A DNA stretch of 64,000 bases from Thermoleophilia bacterium (GTDB lineage Bacteria; Actinomycetota; Thermoleophilia; RBG-16-64-13): assembly GCA_027493445.1 (NCBI GenBank), contig JAOSKU010000001.1, positions 2,872,822-2,936,821 on the forward strand, in the 5' to 3' direction. The notes under the pieces are model-generated. The model ran no database searches, was not told the DNA's origin, and saw only the letters and a list, made by a program, of their open reading frames with translations. Below, piece by piece: positions 33,264 through 48,655 of the stretch (positions within the stretch are counted from its first letter, which is position 1; the number at the start of each line of letters is the position of its first letter). The translations under genes were made by a program, and so were the position numbers.

Positions 33264-33605
33264 ATGAGCCAGCCACTCATCGAGCTCACCGAAGCCAACT
33301 TCAAGAACGAGGTCATGGACCGGAAACTCCCGGTGCTGGTCGACTTCTGGGCGCCGTGGTGCGGACCGTGCCGGACGATGGGTCCCATCCTCGAGGAGTT
33401 CGCGCTGGAGCACCCCGACGCGATCGTGGTGGCCAAGCTGAACGTCGACGAGAACCAGCAGCTCGCCTCGCGCTACGACATCCTCTCCATCCCCACCCTC
33501 TTGCTGTTCAACGGTGGGGAGCTGCAGAAGAAGCTCATCGGAGCCATCCCCAAGAAGCGGCTCGTCGAGGAGCTCGCCCCCTGGATCGGGGCCGAGTCCG
33601 CCTGA
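33264..33605 (+). CDS. trxA: Thioredoxin
   Basis: The 113-residue protein carries the active site WCGPC at residues 32-36 within LVDFWAPWCGPCRTMGP, and the cis-proline in SIPTLLLFNGG. It is a disulfide reductant of the cytoplasm. The ATG at 33264 gives the canonical length; upstream codons to 33201 are not family-like. The CooT-like gene follows 18 bases later. Confidence 0.95.
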   Translation: MSQPLIELTEANFKNEVMDRKLPVLVDFWAPWCGPCRTMGPILEEFALEHPDAIVVAKLNVDENQQLASRYDILSIPTLLLFNGGELQKKLIGAIPKKRLVEELAPWIGAESA

Positions 33606-33623
33606 GTCATAGGAGCAGTCGCC

Positions 33624-33818
33624 GTGTGTGAAGCCCACGCGTATCTTCTGGCCGAGCAGGGCCAGGAGAAGATCATGGAGAACGTGGTGCGCATCGCCAG
33701 CGACGGCGACGCTCTGGTGCTCACCGACCTGTTCGGTGACGAGGTGCGGCTGCAGGCGCGCATCAAGGAGATCGCCCTCATCGAGCACAAGATCTACCTG
33801 GAGACCCCTCCCGCGTAG
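33624..33818 (+). CDS. CooT-like small nickel-binding family protein
   Basis: The 64-residue protein begins MCEAHAYLL, where the conserved Cys2 binds nickel in CooT dimers. It continues IMENVVRIASDGDALVLTDL and FGDEVRLQARIKEIALIEHK. CooT supplies nickel to CO dehydrogenase in CO-using bacteria and archaea; a wider set occurs in anaerobes. A GTG start at 33624 is used. The 3' end overlaps the convergent CbiA-like gene by 25 bases. Confidence 0.78.
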   Translation: MCEAHAYLLAEQGQEKIMENVVRIASDGDALVLTDLFGDEVRLQARIKEIALIEHKIYLETPPA

Positions 33819-35155
33819 CCCGCGCAGGCGGCCACGAACCGAGTCGCCAGCAACGGAGCCGAGGCCAGGTGCATCAGCACCCGGGAGCAGAGCAGGGAGG
33901 TCGTGGCCGCCCCTTCGAGCTTCGGTTTCGGCCAACCGGAACCGCTCACACTGAGAGGGAAGCCGCGTGACACCGGCGCCTCGATGATCTCCGCATCGGC
34001 CGTGATCCAGCCCGCCAGCCTCTCTCCCTCGGCCAGCAGCACCGAGTCCCGCTCCGCCCTGACCTCCAGGTACTCCGGCGTCTCGAGATCTCCCAGCAGC
34101 TCGCCTTCTGCCGGCAGCGCACCGGCCAGGTCGAAAGACCGGCCCAAGGGATCCTGCAACCGGCGCATCAGGTAGAGCATGCCCCCGCCGAGTGCCAGAG
34201 TGGGCAGGCCGTCGCCGATCCGCACCCGCAGCTCCCGCATGAGGCTGTAGTTGCGGGCCAGGGCGGGGAGCATGTCGACCCACAGGTGCCCGGCCAAGAC
34301 GAGACCGGCCGCGTCATCAGGCAGACATCGATCCTCGAGCAGGTCCACGCGGCGGACCCGCGCCCCGCCCGCCCGCAACGCCTCGATCGAGTCCCGGCTC
34401 CAGGGCGTAAAACCCCGGCCGCCCGCCACCACCACCAGTGGTTCCTGCGGACCGCGCTCCACGGCCCGGGCGGCCCCGGCCAGGAAGCCGCGCTGCCCGG
34501 CCAAATGCTCCAGCCCCGCCGTGTCGACCTGCCGGTGGATGGACTCCACCACCTGAGGATCGAGGGGGAGTCCCCAGGGACCGGGGGCGAAGCTATCCCA
34601 ACCGGGACCGTCTTCCGCGTAGAGGCAGCCGACCACCGGGGGGCGGCCGCCGCTCAGTACCTGGCGCAGCTGCTCCCTGTGCTCGCGATCGCGCACGCCC
34701 GTCAGGATGACTCCCGCCAAGTTCAAACCGACCAGTCGTTCGTTGAAGCCATCAACGAGTGCGGCAAGGCCCGCGCCCCAACCCCGGCAGTCAACCACGA
34801 GGACGAGGGGACAATCGAGAATGCGGGCCACGTCGACAGCGGTCCAGGATCCGGCGCCGCAGGCGTCGAGCACACCGGTGCTCGAGGCCAGCAGTGAGAG
34901 CTGAGCGCCGCGAGTGGTACTCTCATACAGCTCGGCCAGGGTGTCGGGGTCGTACAGCGACAAGTCGAGGAAGGAAGCCCCTTCCCACCGGTCCCAGGCG
35001 GCCCCGGGGCAAAGGGCTCCCAGGTGGTGGAAGCGGACATGACGCTCCTGCCTGCCGACCACCTCGGCGACGCCGGCGGCCACGGCCGCCGCCAGCCCGG
35101 TGCGGTGAGTGGGAGCAAGCAGGACGCGAGGTACTGACAATGGGTGTCTCTCCAA
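33794..35155 (-). CDS. CobB/CbiA-like protein lacking both catalytic sites
   Basis: The 453-residue protein follows the cobyrinate/hydrogenobyrinate a,c-diamide synthase plan: an N-terminal dethiobiotin-synthase-like part (RVLLAPTHRTGLAAAVAAG, CPLVLVVDCRGWGAGLAAL, NLAGVILTGV) and a C-terminal glutaminase-like part. The P-loop is replaced by APTHRTGLA, and the glutaminase nucleophile region reads LALGGGMLYLMRRL where active enzymes have a cysteine before the glycines. It is probably not an amidotransferase. A TTG start at 35155 is used. Neighbouring CooT-like gene suggests a metal or cofactor link. Confidence 0.65.
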   Translation of the reverse strand: MERHPLSVPRVLLAPTHRTGLAAAVAAGVAEVVGRQERHVRFHHLGALCPGAAWDRWEGASFLDLSLYDPDTLAELYESTTRGAQLSLLASSTGVLDACGAGSWTAVDVARILDCPLVLVVDCRGWGAGLAALVDGFNERLVGLNLAGVILTGVRDREHREQLRQVLSGGRPPVVGCLYAEDGPGWDSFAPGPWGLPLDPQVVESIHRQVDTAGLEHLAGQRGFLAGAARAVERGPQEPLVVVAGGRGFTPWSRDSIEALRAGGARVRRVDLLEDRCLPDDAAGLVLAGHLWVDMLPALARNYSLMRELRVRIGDGLPTLALGGGMLYLMRRLQDPLGRSFDLAGALPAEGELLGDLETPEYLEVRAERDSVLLAEGERLAGWITADAEIIEAPVSRGFPLSVSGSGWPKPKLEGAATTSLLCSRVLMHLASAPLLATRFVAACAGYAGGVSR

Positions 35156-35208
35156 GTCGTTCGGCCGAAATCCTACACTACGGGACCGTGTTTGCCGAAT
35201 AGGAACCT

Positions 35209-37077
<1,869 letters not shown>

Positions 37078-37087
37078 GAGGGGAATT

Positions 37088-37447
37088 GTGGCGCGTATCC
37101 TGGTGGCAGACGACGACCCGGATATCCTCAACATCGTGTCGATGTCTCTCGAAGCCATGGGGCACGAGGTGATCAAGGCCACGAACGGGCGCGAGGCGGT
37201 GGCGCTGGCGATGTCCAGCGCGCCCCAGCTGGTGGTCATGGATCTCATGATGCCTGAGATGAACGGTTACGAGGCGACGGCGGCGCTCAAGGCCGACCCC
37301 GAGACCGCGGGAATCCCTGTGCTGGCCCTCACCGCGAAGGCTATGCGCGGAGACGAGGAGAGGGGACGTCAGGCGGGCGTGGACGCCTACCTGACCAAAC
37401 CTTTTCGCATCTCACAGGTCATCGAGATGGTCGACCAGTTCCTGTAG
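37088..37447 (+). CDS. Single-domain response regulator
   Basis: The 119-residue CheY-like receiver has the acidic triad in ILVADDDPD, the phospho-acceptor in LVVMDLMMPEMNGYE and the lysine in DAYLTKPFRIS. The GTG at 37088 follows TAGGAGGGG. No output domain is present, so it passes phosphate on or binds a partner, perhaps the pilus machinery next door. It converges on the zinc peptidase gene with only 7 bases between. Confidence 0.9.
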   Translation: MARILVADDDPDILNIVSMSLEAMGHEVIKATNGREAVALAMSSAPQLVVMDLMMPEMNGYEATAALKADPETAGIPVLALTAKAMRGDEERGRQAGVDAYLTKPFRISQVIEMVDQFL

Positions 37448-37454
37448 CGGGGGA

Positions 37455-38141
37455 TCACCGCTCCCGGCTGATCAGGATGAGTCGCACCAGGTTCAAGATG
37501 GCCATGAGCGCGGCGGCCACGTAGGTCAGGGCGGCCGCGCTCAGGACCTTGCGGGCGCCATCGACCTCGGTTGAGACAAGGATGCCCCGCGCGCTCAGCT
37601 GTCGGAGCGCCCTGCGCGACGCGTTGATCTCCACGGGTAGGGTCACGATGGTGAACAGCACCGCCGCTGAGAACAGAACGATGCCCAGGTTCATGAGCAG
37701 AGGGACCCGTCCCATGATCAGGCCAACGAAGAAGAGGATAAATCCAAAGTTGCTGCCGATGTTGGCCACCGGCACCAGGGTCGAGCGCAGCTTCATGGGC
37801 GCGTAGCCCTCGGCATCCTGTATGGCGTGACCAGCTTCGTGCGCGGCCACGCCCAGGGCGGCCAGAGAGTCCGACTCCGCCACGTCCCGGCTCAGGCGCA
37901 GGACCTTCGATCGAGGGTCGTAGTGGTCCGAGAGACGGCCGGGGGCACTTTCCACGGACACGAACCCCAAGCCGGCCGAGTCCAGCAACATGCGCGCCCC
38001 CTGAGCGCCGGTCAAGCCCCGCCCGGAACGGACCTTCGAGAAACGGTTGAAGGTCGAGCTCACCCGGTACTGGGCGAAAAGCCCGAACAGGAGGGCGGGG
38101 ATGAGCAGGATGATGGTCCAGTCCCAAAAGAGGGGGAACAC
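37455..38141 (-). CDS. Membrane zinc metallopeptidase (YugP/PF04298 family)
   Basis: The 228-residue protein has an N-terminal helix, the HExxH motif in GVAAHEAGHAIQDAEGY, the conserved DHYDPRSKVLRLS, then two to three membrane helices and the ILVSTEVDGARKVLSAAALT block. It is a membrane-bound peptidase of unknown substrate. Length and motif order match the family. Confidence 0.9.
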   Translation of the reverse strand: MFPLFWDWTIILLIPALLFGLFAQYRVSSTFNRFSKVRSGRGLTGAQGARMLLDSAGLGFVSVESAPGRLSDHYDPRSKVLRLSRDVAESDSLAALGVAAHEAGHAIQDAEGYAPMKLRSTLVPVANIGSNFGFILFFVGLIMGRVPLLMNLGIVLFSAAVLFTIVTLPVEINASRRALRQLSARGILVSTEVDGARKVLSAAALTYVAAALMAILNLVRLILISRER

Positions 38142-38246
38142 AACGGTCCTCCTTGGATGTCATGCAAACGGAACTTCCTGCCGATGAATGATACCAGATT
38201 CGGGCCAACCCATACCCCCAACCCCCATCATGAAAGGCCGCATCCT

Positions 38247-38938
38247 GTGACTCGGACCCGCAGCAGCAATGGCTCCCGCCTGCTGGGCGACATCCTGGCG
38301 GAGAAGCACGCCATAAGCGAGGATCAACTCCGGAGGGCGCTGAGCTACCAGAAGGAGACGGGCGCCAAGCTGGGCGAGGCCCTCATCAAGCTCGGCTACA
38401 TCACCGACGAGCACTTGGCCGAGGCGCTCGCGAGCCAGAAGAAGCTCCCCATCATCCCCTTGGGCGAGCTCATGCCGAATCCGCGGGCCGTAGCCCTGCT
38501 GACCGAGAAGTTCATCCGCTCCCGCCAGGTGCTGCCCGTGGATTTCGACCGGGATGCCTTGGTGCTGGCGATGGTCAACCCCTTGGACGTCCTCACCCTC
38601 GACGACGTGCGGGTCATCACCCGGCACGAGGTGGTGCCGGCGGTGGCCACCTCGAGCGCCTTCAACGAGATCGTGGACTACGTCTTCACCGGCAATCGCG
38701 GGTCACTGGGCGCGATGCTCGAGACCGACCTGGAGGAGGTCTCGTACAGGAAGGTGGCAGAGGACCACCGCGAAGCCGACGATCAGTCTGTGGTCTCGCT
38801 CGTCAACGACATCATCGATTCCAGCCTCAAGCGGCGCGCGAGTGACATCCATTTCGAGCCTCAGCTCTATCAGATGACCGTACGCATCCGGGTCGACGGC
38901 GTGCTCCAGTCGCTCACCGAGATTCCCAACGACCTTAA
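38247..38938 (+). pseudogene. pilB: pilB type IV pilus extension ATPase, 5' part, disrupted by an IS element
   Basis: The N-terminal T2SSE domain (LLGDILAEKHAISEDQLRRA, LIKLGYITDEHLAEALA, SLVNDIIDSSLKRRASDIHF) is intact from a GTG at 38247 but is broken after IPNDL by the element at 38939. The 3' part resumes at 40373. Without it the Walker motifs are lost, so type IV pilus extension by this gene is abolished in the sequenced strain. Confidence 0.88.
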
Positions 38939-40368
38939 CAGGCCGCTGAAATACCCCGGTTGGAGCCCCTCCGATGTGCTCCGTTGCTCGGCTGCTTGAC
39001 CCACGAACGGTCGGTTCTCGGATTGCCCGGGCGAAGACCGGGATTATGCCCCCTGGAGAGGCCGATTCCCCGCCCCTTTTTCCCTATCTGGCGATGCACT
39101 CCGGAAGCAGCGATCTCATTCTCACCAGGTTGTAGGCGGCGGCCGTGAACTGGAAGATCCATCGGGCCTTGGCCCGCCCGCGGTGCCGGAGCTTGTGAAG
39201 CAGTCCGACTGTCTTCATCCAGCCGAAGGCCTCCTCCACCAGCTTGCGCTTCTTCTGGCTGAGGGCGTATCCCTCCCACCGTGTCGTGCGGCCATCGATG
39301 GCCGAGTACTTCTCTTTGCGAGCCACATGCGGGGTAACAACGTTAGTCCGTAGTTCGCCCACGAAGTCCTTGGTGTCGTAGTTCTTGTCGGCTGCGACAG
39401 TGAACCGGCCCTTGGTCTTTTTGCGCTCCTCCTTCACCAGCTCAAGACCCATCTCCCGCTCGGCGGTACCGGTGGCCCGGGAGAGATCGGCCTGGACGAT
39501 GAGACCGTGGCGGTTCTCGGTGAGGAGATGGCCGGCATAAGCGAGCCGGGCCGCTTCTCCGGGAGAGTGTTTGGCAAGAAGAGCTTCCGGATCGGTGGTG
39601 GAAGCGTGGGTGTCATTCCGGCGCCGCTCGCCGTGGAAATCCACACTCGGGTTGCGGTCGCGGCCTGCGCTTTCCGAGACTGGCTCGGCGGGGCTCGGGT
39701 CCTCCCCTGCACCCGGGTCATCTTTGCCTGGCCCCCGGCCGCCCTCCTGGCCCTCGGCCAATTCCTGTTTGGGCCGGAAGCTCTTGAGGGAGGCCGCCGC
39801 TTCCACCAAGGTGCCGTCCAGGCTGAAGTGCTCCCGGGAAAGGAGTTTCCCCGCCTGGGCCTGCTTCCTCACCTCCAGGAAGAAGGCCTCGGCCACCTCG
39901 CCCTCAAGCAGGCGCTCCCGGTTTTGGGTGAAGGTGGTGGGATGCCAGACGGGCTCGTTTAGATCGAGGCCCACAAACCAGCGAAAGAGCAGGTGATACT
40001 CGAGGTGTTCGCAGAGCTTGCGCTCCGAAGGGATGGCGTAGAGCACCTGAATAAGCAGGGCTCGCAGAAGGTACTCGGGCGGGATGGAGGGGCGGCCGGC
40101 TTCACAGTAGATCTTGTCAAAGAGGGGGGAGAGACCGCAAAGCGCCTTATCGGTCATCTTGCGGATGGCCCGCAAGGGGTGATCTTTGGGGATGCGCTCC
40201 TCCAAGGGACCCAAGAATACAAACGACGGCTGCCTTGCCTCTTCTCCCCGCATCCCAACCCCCTCGCTTTATGCCAGTTTGCAGGGTAAACACTACCAAA
40301 AAGGGGCGCAAAAAGATAGGAAGTTGAGGCAATCGGAGGGCTAGGCGGGGGACTTTTTCAGCAGCCTG
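38939..40368. mobile_element. IS5-type insertion sequence in pilB
   Basis: The 1,430-bp element has ends CAGGCCGCTGAAA (left) and, inverted, CAGGCTGCTGAAA (right). It is flanked by TTAA on both sides (38935-38938 and 40369-40372), which is either a 4-bp target duplication or part of a palindromic target. It carries a single transposase gene on the reverse strand. Confidence 0.88.
39084..40253 (-). CDS. IS5-family DDE transposase
   Basis: The 389-residue protein has an N-terminal domain with LEERIPKDHPLRAIRKM, GRPSIPPEYLLRALLIQVLY and LLFRWFVGLDLNEPVWHPT. The catalytic acids appear in FSLDGTLVEAAAS, FTVAADKNYDTKDF and KLVEEAFGWMKTVG. It looks complete, so the element may be active. A charged, low-complexity insert lies at about residues 165-215. 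Confidence 0.9.
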   Translation of the reverse strand: MRGEEARQPSFVFLGPLEERIPKDHPLRAIRKMTDKALCGLSPLFDKIYCEAGRPSIPPEYLLRALLIQVLYAIPSERKLCEHLEYHLLFRWFVGLDLNEPVWHPTTFTQNRERLLEGEVAEAFFLEVRKQAQAGKLLSREHFSLDGTLVEAAASLKSFRPKQELAEGQEGGRGPGKDDPGAGEDPSPAEPVSESAGRDRNPSVDFHGERRRNDTHASTTDPEALLAKHSPGEAARLAYAGHLLTENRHGLIVQADLSRATGTAEREMGLELVKEERKKTKGRFTVAADKNYDTKDFVGELRTNVVTPHVARKEKYSAIDGRTTRWEGYALSQKKRKLVEEAFGWMKTVGLLHKLRHRGRAKARWIFQFTAAAYNLVRMRSLLPECIAR

Positions 40369-40372
40369 TTAA

Positions 40373-41370
40373 GGGGGGGTGGTCTCGCGCATCAAGATCA
40401 TGGGCGACATGGACATCGCCGAGAAGCGCCTGCCGCAGGACGGCCGGGCGACCTATCGCTCCCCCGACCAGACCGTGGACCTACGGGTCGCGTCCATGCC
40501 CACGGTGTACGGCGAGAACGTCACCGTCCGGCTGCTCGACGAGTCCATGTTCGAGATCTCCCTGGAAGAGTTGGGCATGGAAGAGAACGAGCTGGTCATC
40601 TTCCGCCGAGCAATCGAGCGTCCTCACGGCCAAGTGCTCATCACCGGTCCTACCGGCTCGGGCAAGTCGACCACCCTGTACTCCGCCCTCGCGGAGCTCA
40701 ATGAGCCTTCGGTCAAGATCTATACGGTGGAGGACCCGGTAGAGCGCAAGATGCCGGGTATCCTGCAGAGCCAGATCAAGCCGTCGATAGGACTGACCTT
40801 CGCGCGGACCCTCCGCTCCCTCGTGCGCGGCGACCCCGACGTCATCATGATCGGCGAGATCCGCGACCTGGAGACGGCCACCATCGCGACTGAAGCTTCG
40901 CTTACCGGCCACTTGGTGCTGTCCACCCTCCACACGAACGACGCATCGTCGACCGTGGTGCGACTGGCTGAGATGGGCGTGCCCCCTTCCTCACCGCCTC
41001 GTCGCTGCAGTGCGTGGTGGCGCAGCGCCTGGCCCGGCGCGTGTGTCCCCGTTGCCACAAGAGGGTCATCCTCACCCCGGCGAGCATGGCGCCGGCCGAG
41101 CACGAGTTCTTCGGTGACCAGGAGGTCGCCGTGGCTCGAGCGGTGGGCTGCCGGCGCTGCTTCGGCACGGGGTACTCCGGCCGTCTGGGCCTCTTCGAGG
41201 TGCTGCCTGTCACCCAGGAGTTGAGACAGATGGTGAGCGGGGGGGCCACGGCCGACGAGCTCCGTGATTTCGCCGTCTCTCAAGGCATGGTCACACTGAG
41301 GAGGGACGGGCTCCGTAAGGTGCTGCGCCTGGCGACCACCTACGAAGAGGTCCAGCGGGTCACCATGTGA
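40373..41370 (+). pseudogene. pilB: pilB 3' part after the IS element, with an additional frameshift
   Basis: The sequence resumes with VVSRIKIMGDMDIAEKRLPQ, and the ATPase core ITGPTGSGKSTTLYSALAE, YTVEDPVERKMPGI, DPDVIMIGEIRDLETATIA and LSTLHTNDASST follow. A further shift at the five-C run 40982-40986 is needed to reach LQCVVAQRLARRVCPRC and the four-cysteine zinc motif CPRC/CRRC. The first G run at 40373-40379 also leaves the frame off by one, as do other homopolymers in the window. Confidence 0.85.
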
Positions 41371-41479
41371 ACCCTCCCTGCCGTTTACGCGACCCGTTCC
41401 CTGGGGTAGACTAGGCCACTGATCAGGGAGGGCCCACCGCCCCGCGGGGTGGCGCGGGCGGCGACAGGAGGGCTTCGCG

Positions 41480-41833
41480 ATGACCCGTACGGTGATCCCG
41501 CTGACACTGGCCGCTTTTCTCGTGCTGGCTCTCGCGTTGATCGCCGGCTGCGGCGGTGAGGCGACGACTACGACCGCAGTCCCCAGCACCGAGACCACCT
41601 CGGGCGGCGGCCCGGAAGGGGCCGACCTCTACGCAGCCGACTGCTCCAGCTGTCACGGCGCGAATGGGCAGGGCAACATTGGCCCCGCCCTCACCGAGCT
41701 CACCGAGAGCGACATCCCCGAAATCGAGACCAAGGTTCGCGACGGTGGGGGAGGGATGCCCTCCTTCGCCGACACACTTTCCGAAGAGCAGATCGCGTCC
41801 GTGGCCGCTTTCGTCGTGGGGCTGGGTGAATGA
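41480..41833 (+). CDS. Lipoprotein c-type cytochrome
   Basis: A lipoprotein signal peptide with lipobox LIAGC is followed by a Thr/Ser-rich linker and one haem c site, CSSCH, with a methionine ligand in GGGMPSF. The 117-residue monohaem protein would carry electrons at the outer face of the membrane. A second cytochrome gene overlaps its stop codon by ATGA. Confidence 0.88.
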   Translation: MTRTVIPLTLAAFLVLALALIAGCGGEATTTTAVPSTETTSGGGPEGADLYAADCSSCHGANGQGNIGPALTELTESDIPEIETKVRDGGGGMPSFADTLSEEQIASVAAFVVGLGE

Positions 41834-42246
41834 GGGTCCGGCGGATCCGCTCCCGTGCTTCGAGGGGTCGCGCGCGGAGGCTGTCGGTCCTTTTCGTGAT
41901 CCTGGGCTTCCTGGCGCTCGCGGGAATACTGGCGGGGTGCAGCGACGGCGGAACCACGACGTCCACGGGGGCGGCGCGACCGGCGGCGAAACCACGGACA
42001 CCCAGGGAGGACCGTCTCCGACGGTGGCGCCCCCTGCCCACGGGCCAGACGCTGTACGAGCGGGTGTGCGCCGGATGCCACGGCACCGACGGCAGGGCCA
42101 AGTTCGCGCCCGTGCTGGTGGGGGTTGACCCCGGCACCATCGACAAGGCCATCCGCGAAAGCAAGGGCTCCATGGCCGGGATCGGCGACCGGCTGGCGGA
42201 CCAGGAGATCACCGCGATCGTGGAGTACGCGGGCACCTTGCAGTAG
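41830..42246 (+). CDS. Second lipoprotein c-type cytochrome
   Basis: It has a basic start, a hydrophobic segment ending in the lipobox LAGC, and one haem site CAGCH with a methionine in KGSMAGIG. The linker reads Arg-rich in this frame, while another frame reads GGETTDTQGGPSPTVAPPA, typical of such linkers, so two compensating shifts are likely near 41970-42030. Translationally coupled to the first cytochrome; the two may form one electron relay. Confidence 0.83.
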   Translation: MRVRRIRSRASRGRARRLSVLFVILGFLALAGILAGCSDGGTTTSTGAARPAAKPRTPREDRLRRWRPLPTGQTLYERVCAGCHGTDGRAKFAPVLVGVDPGTIDKAIRESKGSMAGIGDRLADQEITAIVEYAGTLQ

Positions 42247-42247
42247 G

Positions 42248-42293
42248 CCGCTTGGGCGGGTTCTCTTCTGGGGGCCGCTCTCCCGCCAAGCGG
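42248..42293. terminator. Bidirectional hairpin between cytochrome and gyrA genes
   Basis: CCGCTTGGGCGGG and CCCGCCAAGCGG pair with one bulged G around a 21-nt loop, in the 57-bp gap between two convergent genes. Confidence 0.5.
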
Positions 42294-42303
42294 ACCGCTC
42301 TTG

Positions 42304-46824
<4,521 letters not shown>

Positions 46825-46943
46825 CTACTCGCGGACGTCGTAGGCGCGCAGGCGTGGCCTCCAGATGGGCGGAAAGAACGGAGGTCTGCCCTGCAAAAGG
46901 GCGAGTGCGTCGCCCTGGGAATGATAGCACAAATGGCCCGTTC

Positions 46944-47516
46944 TTACCGGGGTCGGGTCTCCAGATCGGCCCTCATGGCGGCCGCGATCCGCTCCCCCAG
47001 AACCTGGTCGCAGGCCTGGGTTCGCACCGCCTCGATCGCGGCTTCCTCCTCGGCTGTCAGGGCTCTCCGCTGGGCTCCGGCGGCGCTCTGTGCCCCCCTG
47101 GCCGACCCGGCGGCTGCAGCCGCCTCCTCTCGTGGCGGCTGGAAGCCCGCCTCCCAACCCGCCACTCGGAAGACGGCCTCGCGCACCAGCTCCTCCCGCA
47201 AAAGGACGTTCACCCGCTCGGCGATTTCGCCCGCCATCATCTGCAGCGAGTGTGCCCAGGCCGCCGAGGACGCCGCGCAGATCAGCCGGCCGCCCTTCAG
47301 CGTGACCGGCCGCGAGTTTCGGGCGTTCTCCGGCCCCACGGCCGCCGCCCACACCTGGGCCACCCGCCTCTGGGAGGACGGCGCTCCTGTCCGACCCAAT
47401 AGGCGGCGGACCACCTCGCCGGCAGGCGCAAAATCAGGGGGCGAGCCGGGGGGACTGGCAGGCACCTGGAGAGGCGTCTCGGAGGAGCCCCCCTCCCGAT
47501 CGCTGTCATCTGTCAT
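46944..47516 (-). CDS. DUF721 protein (DciA-like helicase loader candidate)
   Basis: The 190-residue protein has the DUF721 core VAQVWAAAVGPENARNSRPV, LKGGRLICAASSAAWAHSL and QMMAGEIAERVN. DciA proteins interact with the replicative helicase DnaB in bacteria without DnaC/DnaI. The ATG at 47516 overlaps the recF stop codon by four bases. The place between recF and gyrB is that of Rv0004 in Mycobacterium. Confidence 0.87.
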   Translation of the reverse strand: MTDDSDREGGSSETPLQVPASPPGSPPDFAPAGEVVRRLLGRTGAPSSQRRVAQVWAAAVGPENARNSRPVTLKGGRLICAASSAAWAHSLQMMAGEIAERVNVLLREELVREAVFRVAGWEAGFQPPREEAAAAAGSARGAQSAAGAQRRALTAEEEAAIEAVRTQACDQVLGERIAAAMRADLETRPR

Positions 47517-48655
47517 CGCGCACCTCCCTCCTCCTGGTCCCTCCGGGCAGTGAATCCCCGCGGGGCCATGTCCGGCGGGTCGACGTCCTCTCGGAGCCGG
47601 ACTACCTCGATCATAGCGAGCTCCTCGGACGTGAAGTAGTGCAGATCGGTGGTCGTGATGATGCTCTGGCCCCCCGCTAGCAGGATCCGCATCAGCGCCC
47701 GCCGCCGGGTCGGGTCGAGCTCGCTCATCACATCGTCCAGCAGCAGCAAGGGTGGATCGCCTCCTTCGCCTCTCGCTCGCTCGCGCTCGGCCACGAGGAG
47801 AGCCAGCAGGGCGGTGCGCTGCTCGCCCTGCGAGCCGAATTCGCGCAGGTCGCGTCCGCCCAGGGTCAAGCGGATGTCGTCCCGATGCGGCCCCACATGG
47901 GTGAAGGTGCGCCGGCGGTCGGCGACCCGCTGCTCGGCCAGCCGCTCGCGGTACGCCTCCTCGTCGAGGTCGGCGGCGTTGGTGCGATAGGTCAGGCCCA
48001 CCGGGTCGGTCGGGACTGGGGCCAGACGTCCGTGGGCTTGGGCGTACGGGGGCGCCAGCGCGGCCAACAGGCGGGCGCGGCTCGACACGAGGCGCCGCCC
48101 TTCCCGTGCCAGGAGGGCCTCCCAGGGCGCGTGGTCGGCGCCCACTACCCCTTGGCGCAAGAGGGCGTTGCGTTGCTGCAGGGCCTCGTCGTAGCGCGCG
48201 AGGGCCTCGCGGTAGGCGGGGTCGACCAGCGGCGCGAGCTGGTCCATGTACGCCCGCCGGCGGCGAGGGCTGCCTTTCACCAGCCGCAGATCGTCGGGCA
48301 AGAACATCCTCACCGGCATGACCCCCTCCCAGCGGGCCACGCTGGCGAGAGGGCTGCCGGCGGCGGTCAGACGGCGCTCGCCGCTCACACTCCAGCCGAC
48401 AGCTGCCGTGATGTGCCGGCCGGCGGAGTCGCGCAGATCGCCCTCCACGCGCAAGACGCTCTCCCCCCGTGTCACCAGGTCCCGGGGAGTGGCAGTACGG
48501 GGCGAAGCACCCCGGAAGAGGAAGTGCGCCGCCTCCAGCACCGAGGTCTTCCCGGCGCCGTTCGGGCCTACCAACACCGTCACGCCGGGAGCGAACAACA
48601 CATTGGCCCTCCGGTGGCAGCGGAAGGCGGCGAGCCGCAGTCTCTCCAGGATCAC
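47513..48655 (-). CDS. recF: DNA replication and repair protein RecF
   Basis: The 380-residue ABC-type ATPase has Walker A VLVGPNGAGKTSVLEAAHFL, the signature region FGSQGEQRTALLALL, and Walker B LLLLDDVMSELDPTRR. It loads RecA at gaps. It overlaps both its neighbours by four bases (S4 protein upstream, dciA downstream), so all three are translationally coupled. Confidence 0.95.
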   Translation of the reverse strand: MILERLRLAAFRCHRRANVLFAPGVTVLVGPNGAGKTSVLEAAHFLFRGASPRTATPRDLVTRGESVLRVEGDLRDSAGRHITAAVGWSVSGERRLTAAGSPLASVARWEGVMPVRMFLPDDLRLVKGSPRRRRAYMDQLAPLVDPAYREALARYDEALQQRNALLRQGVVGADHAPWEALLAREGRRLVSSRARLLAALAPPYAQAHGRLAPVPTDPVGLTYRTNAADLDEEAYRERLAEQRVADRRRTFTHVGPHRDDIRLTLGGRDLREFGSQGEQRTALLALLVAERERARGEGGDPPLLLLDDVMSELDPTRRRALMRILLAGGQSIITTTDLHYFTSEELAMIEVVRLREDVDPPDMAPRGFTARRDQEEGGAR

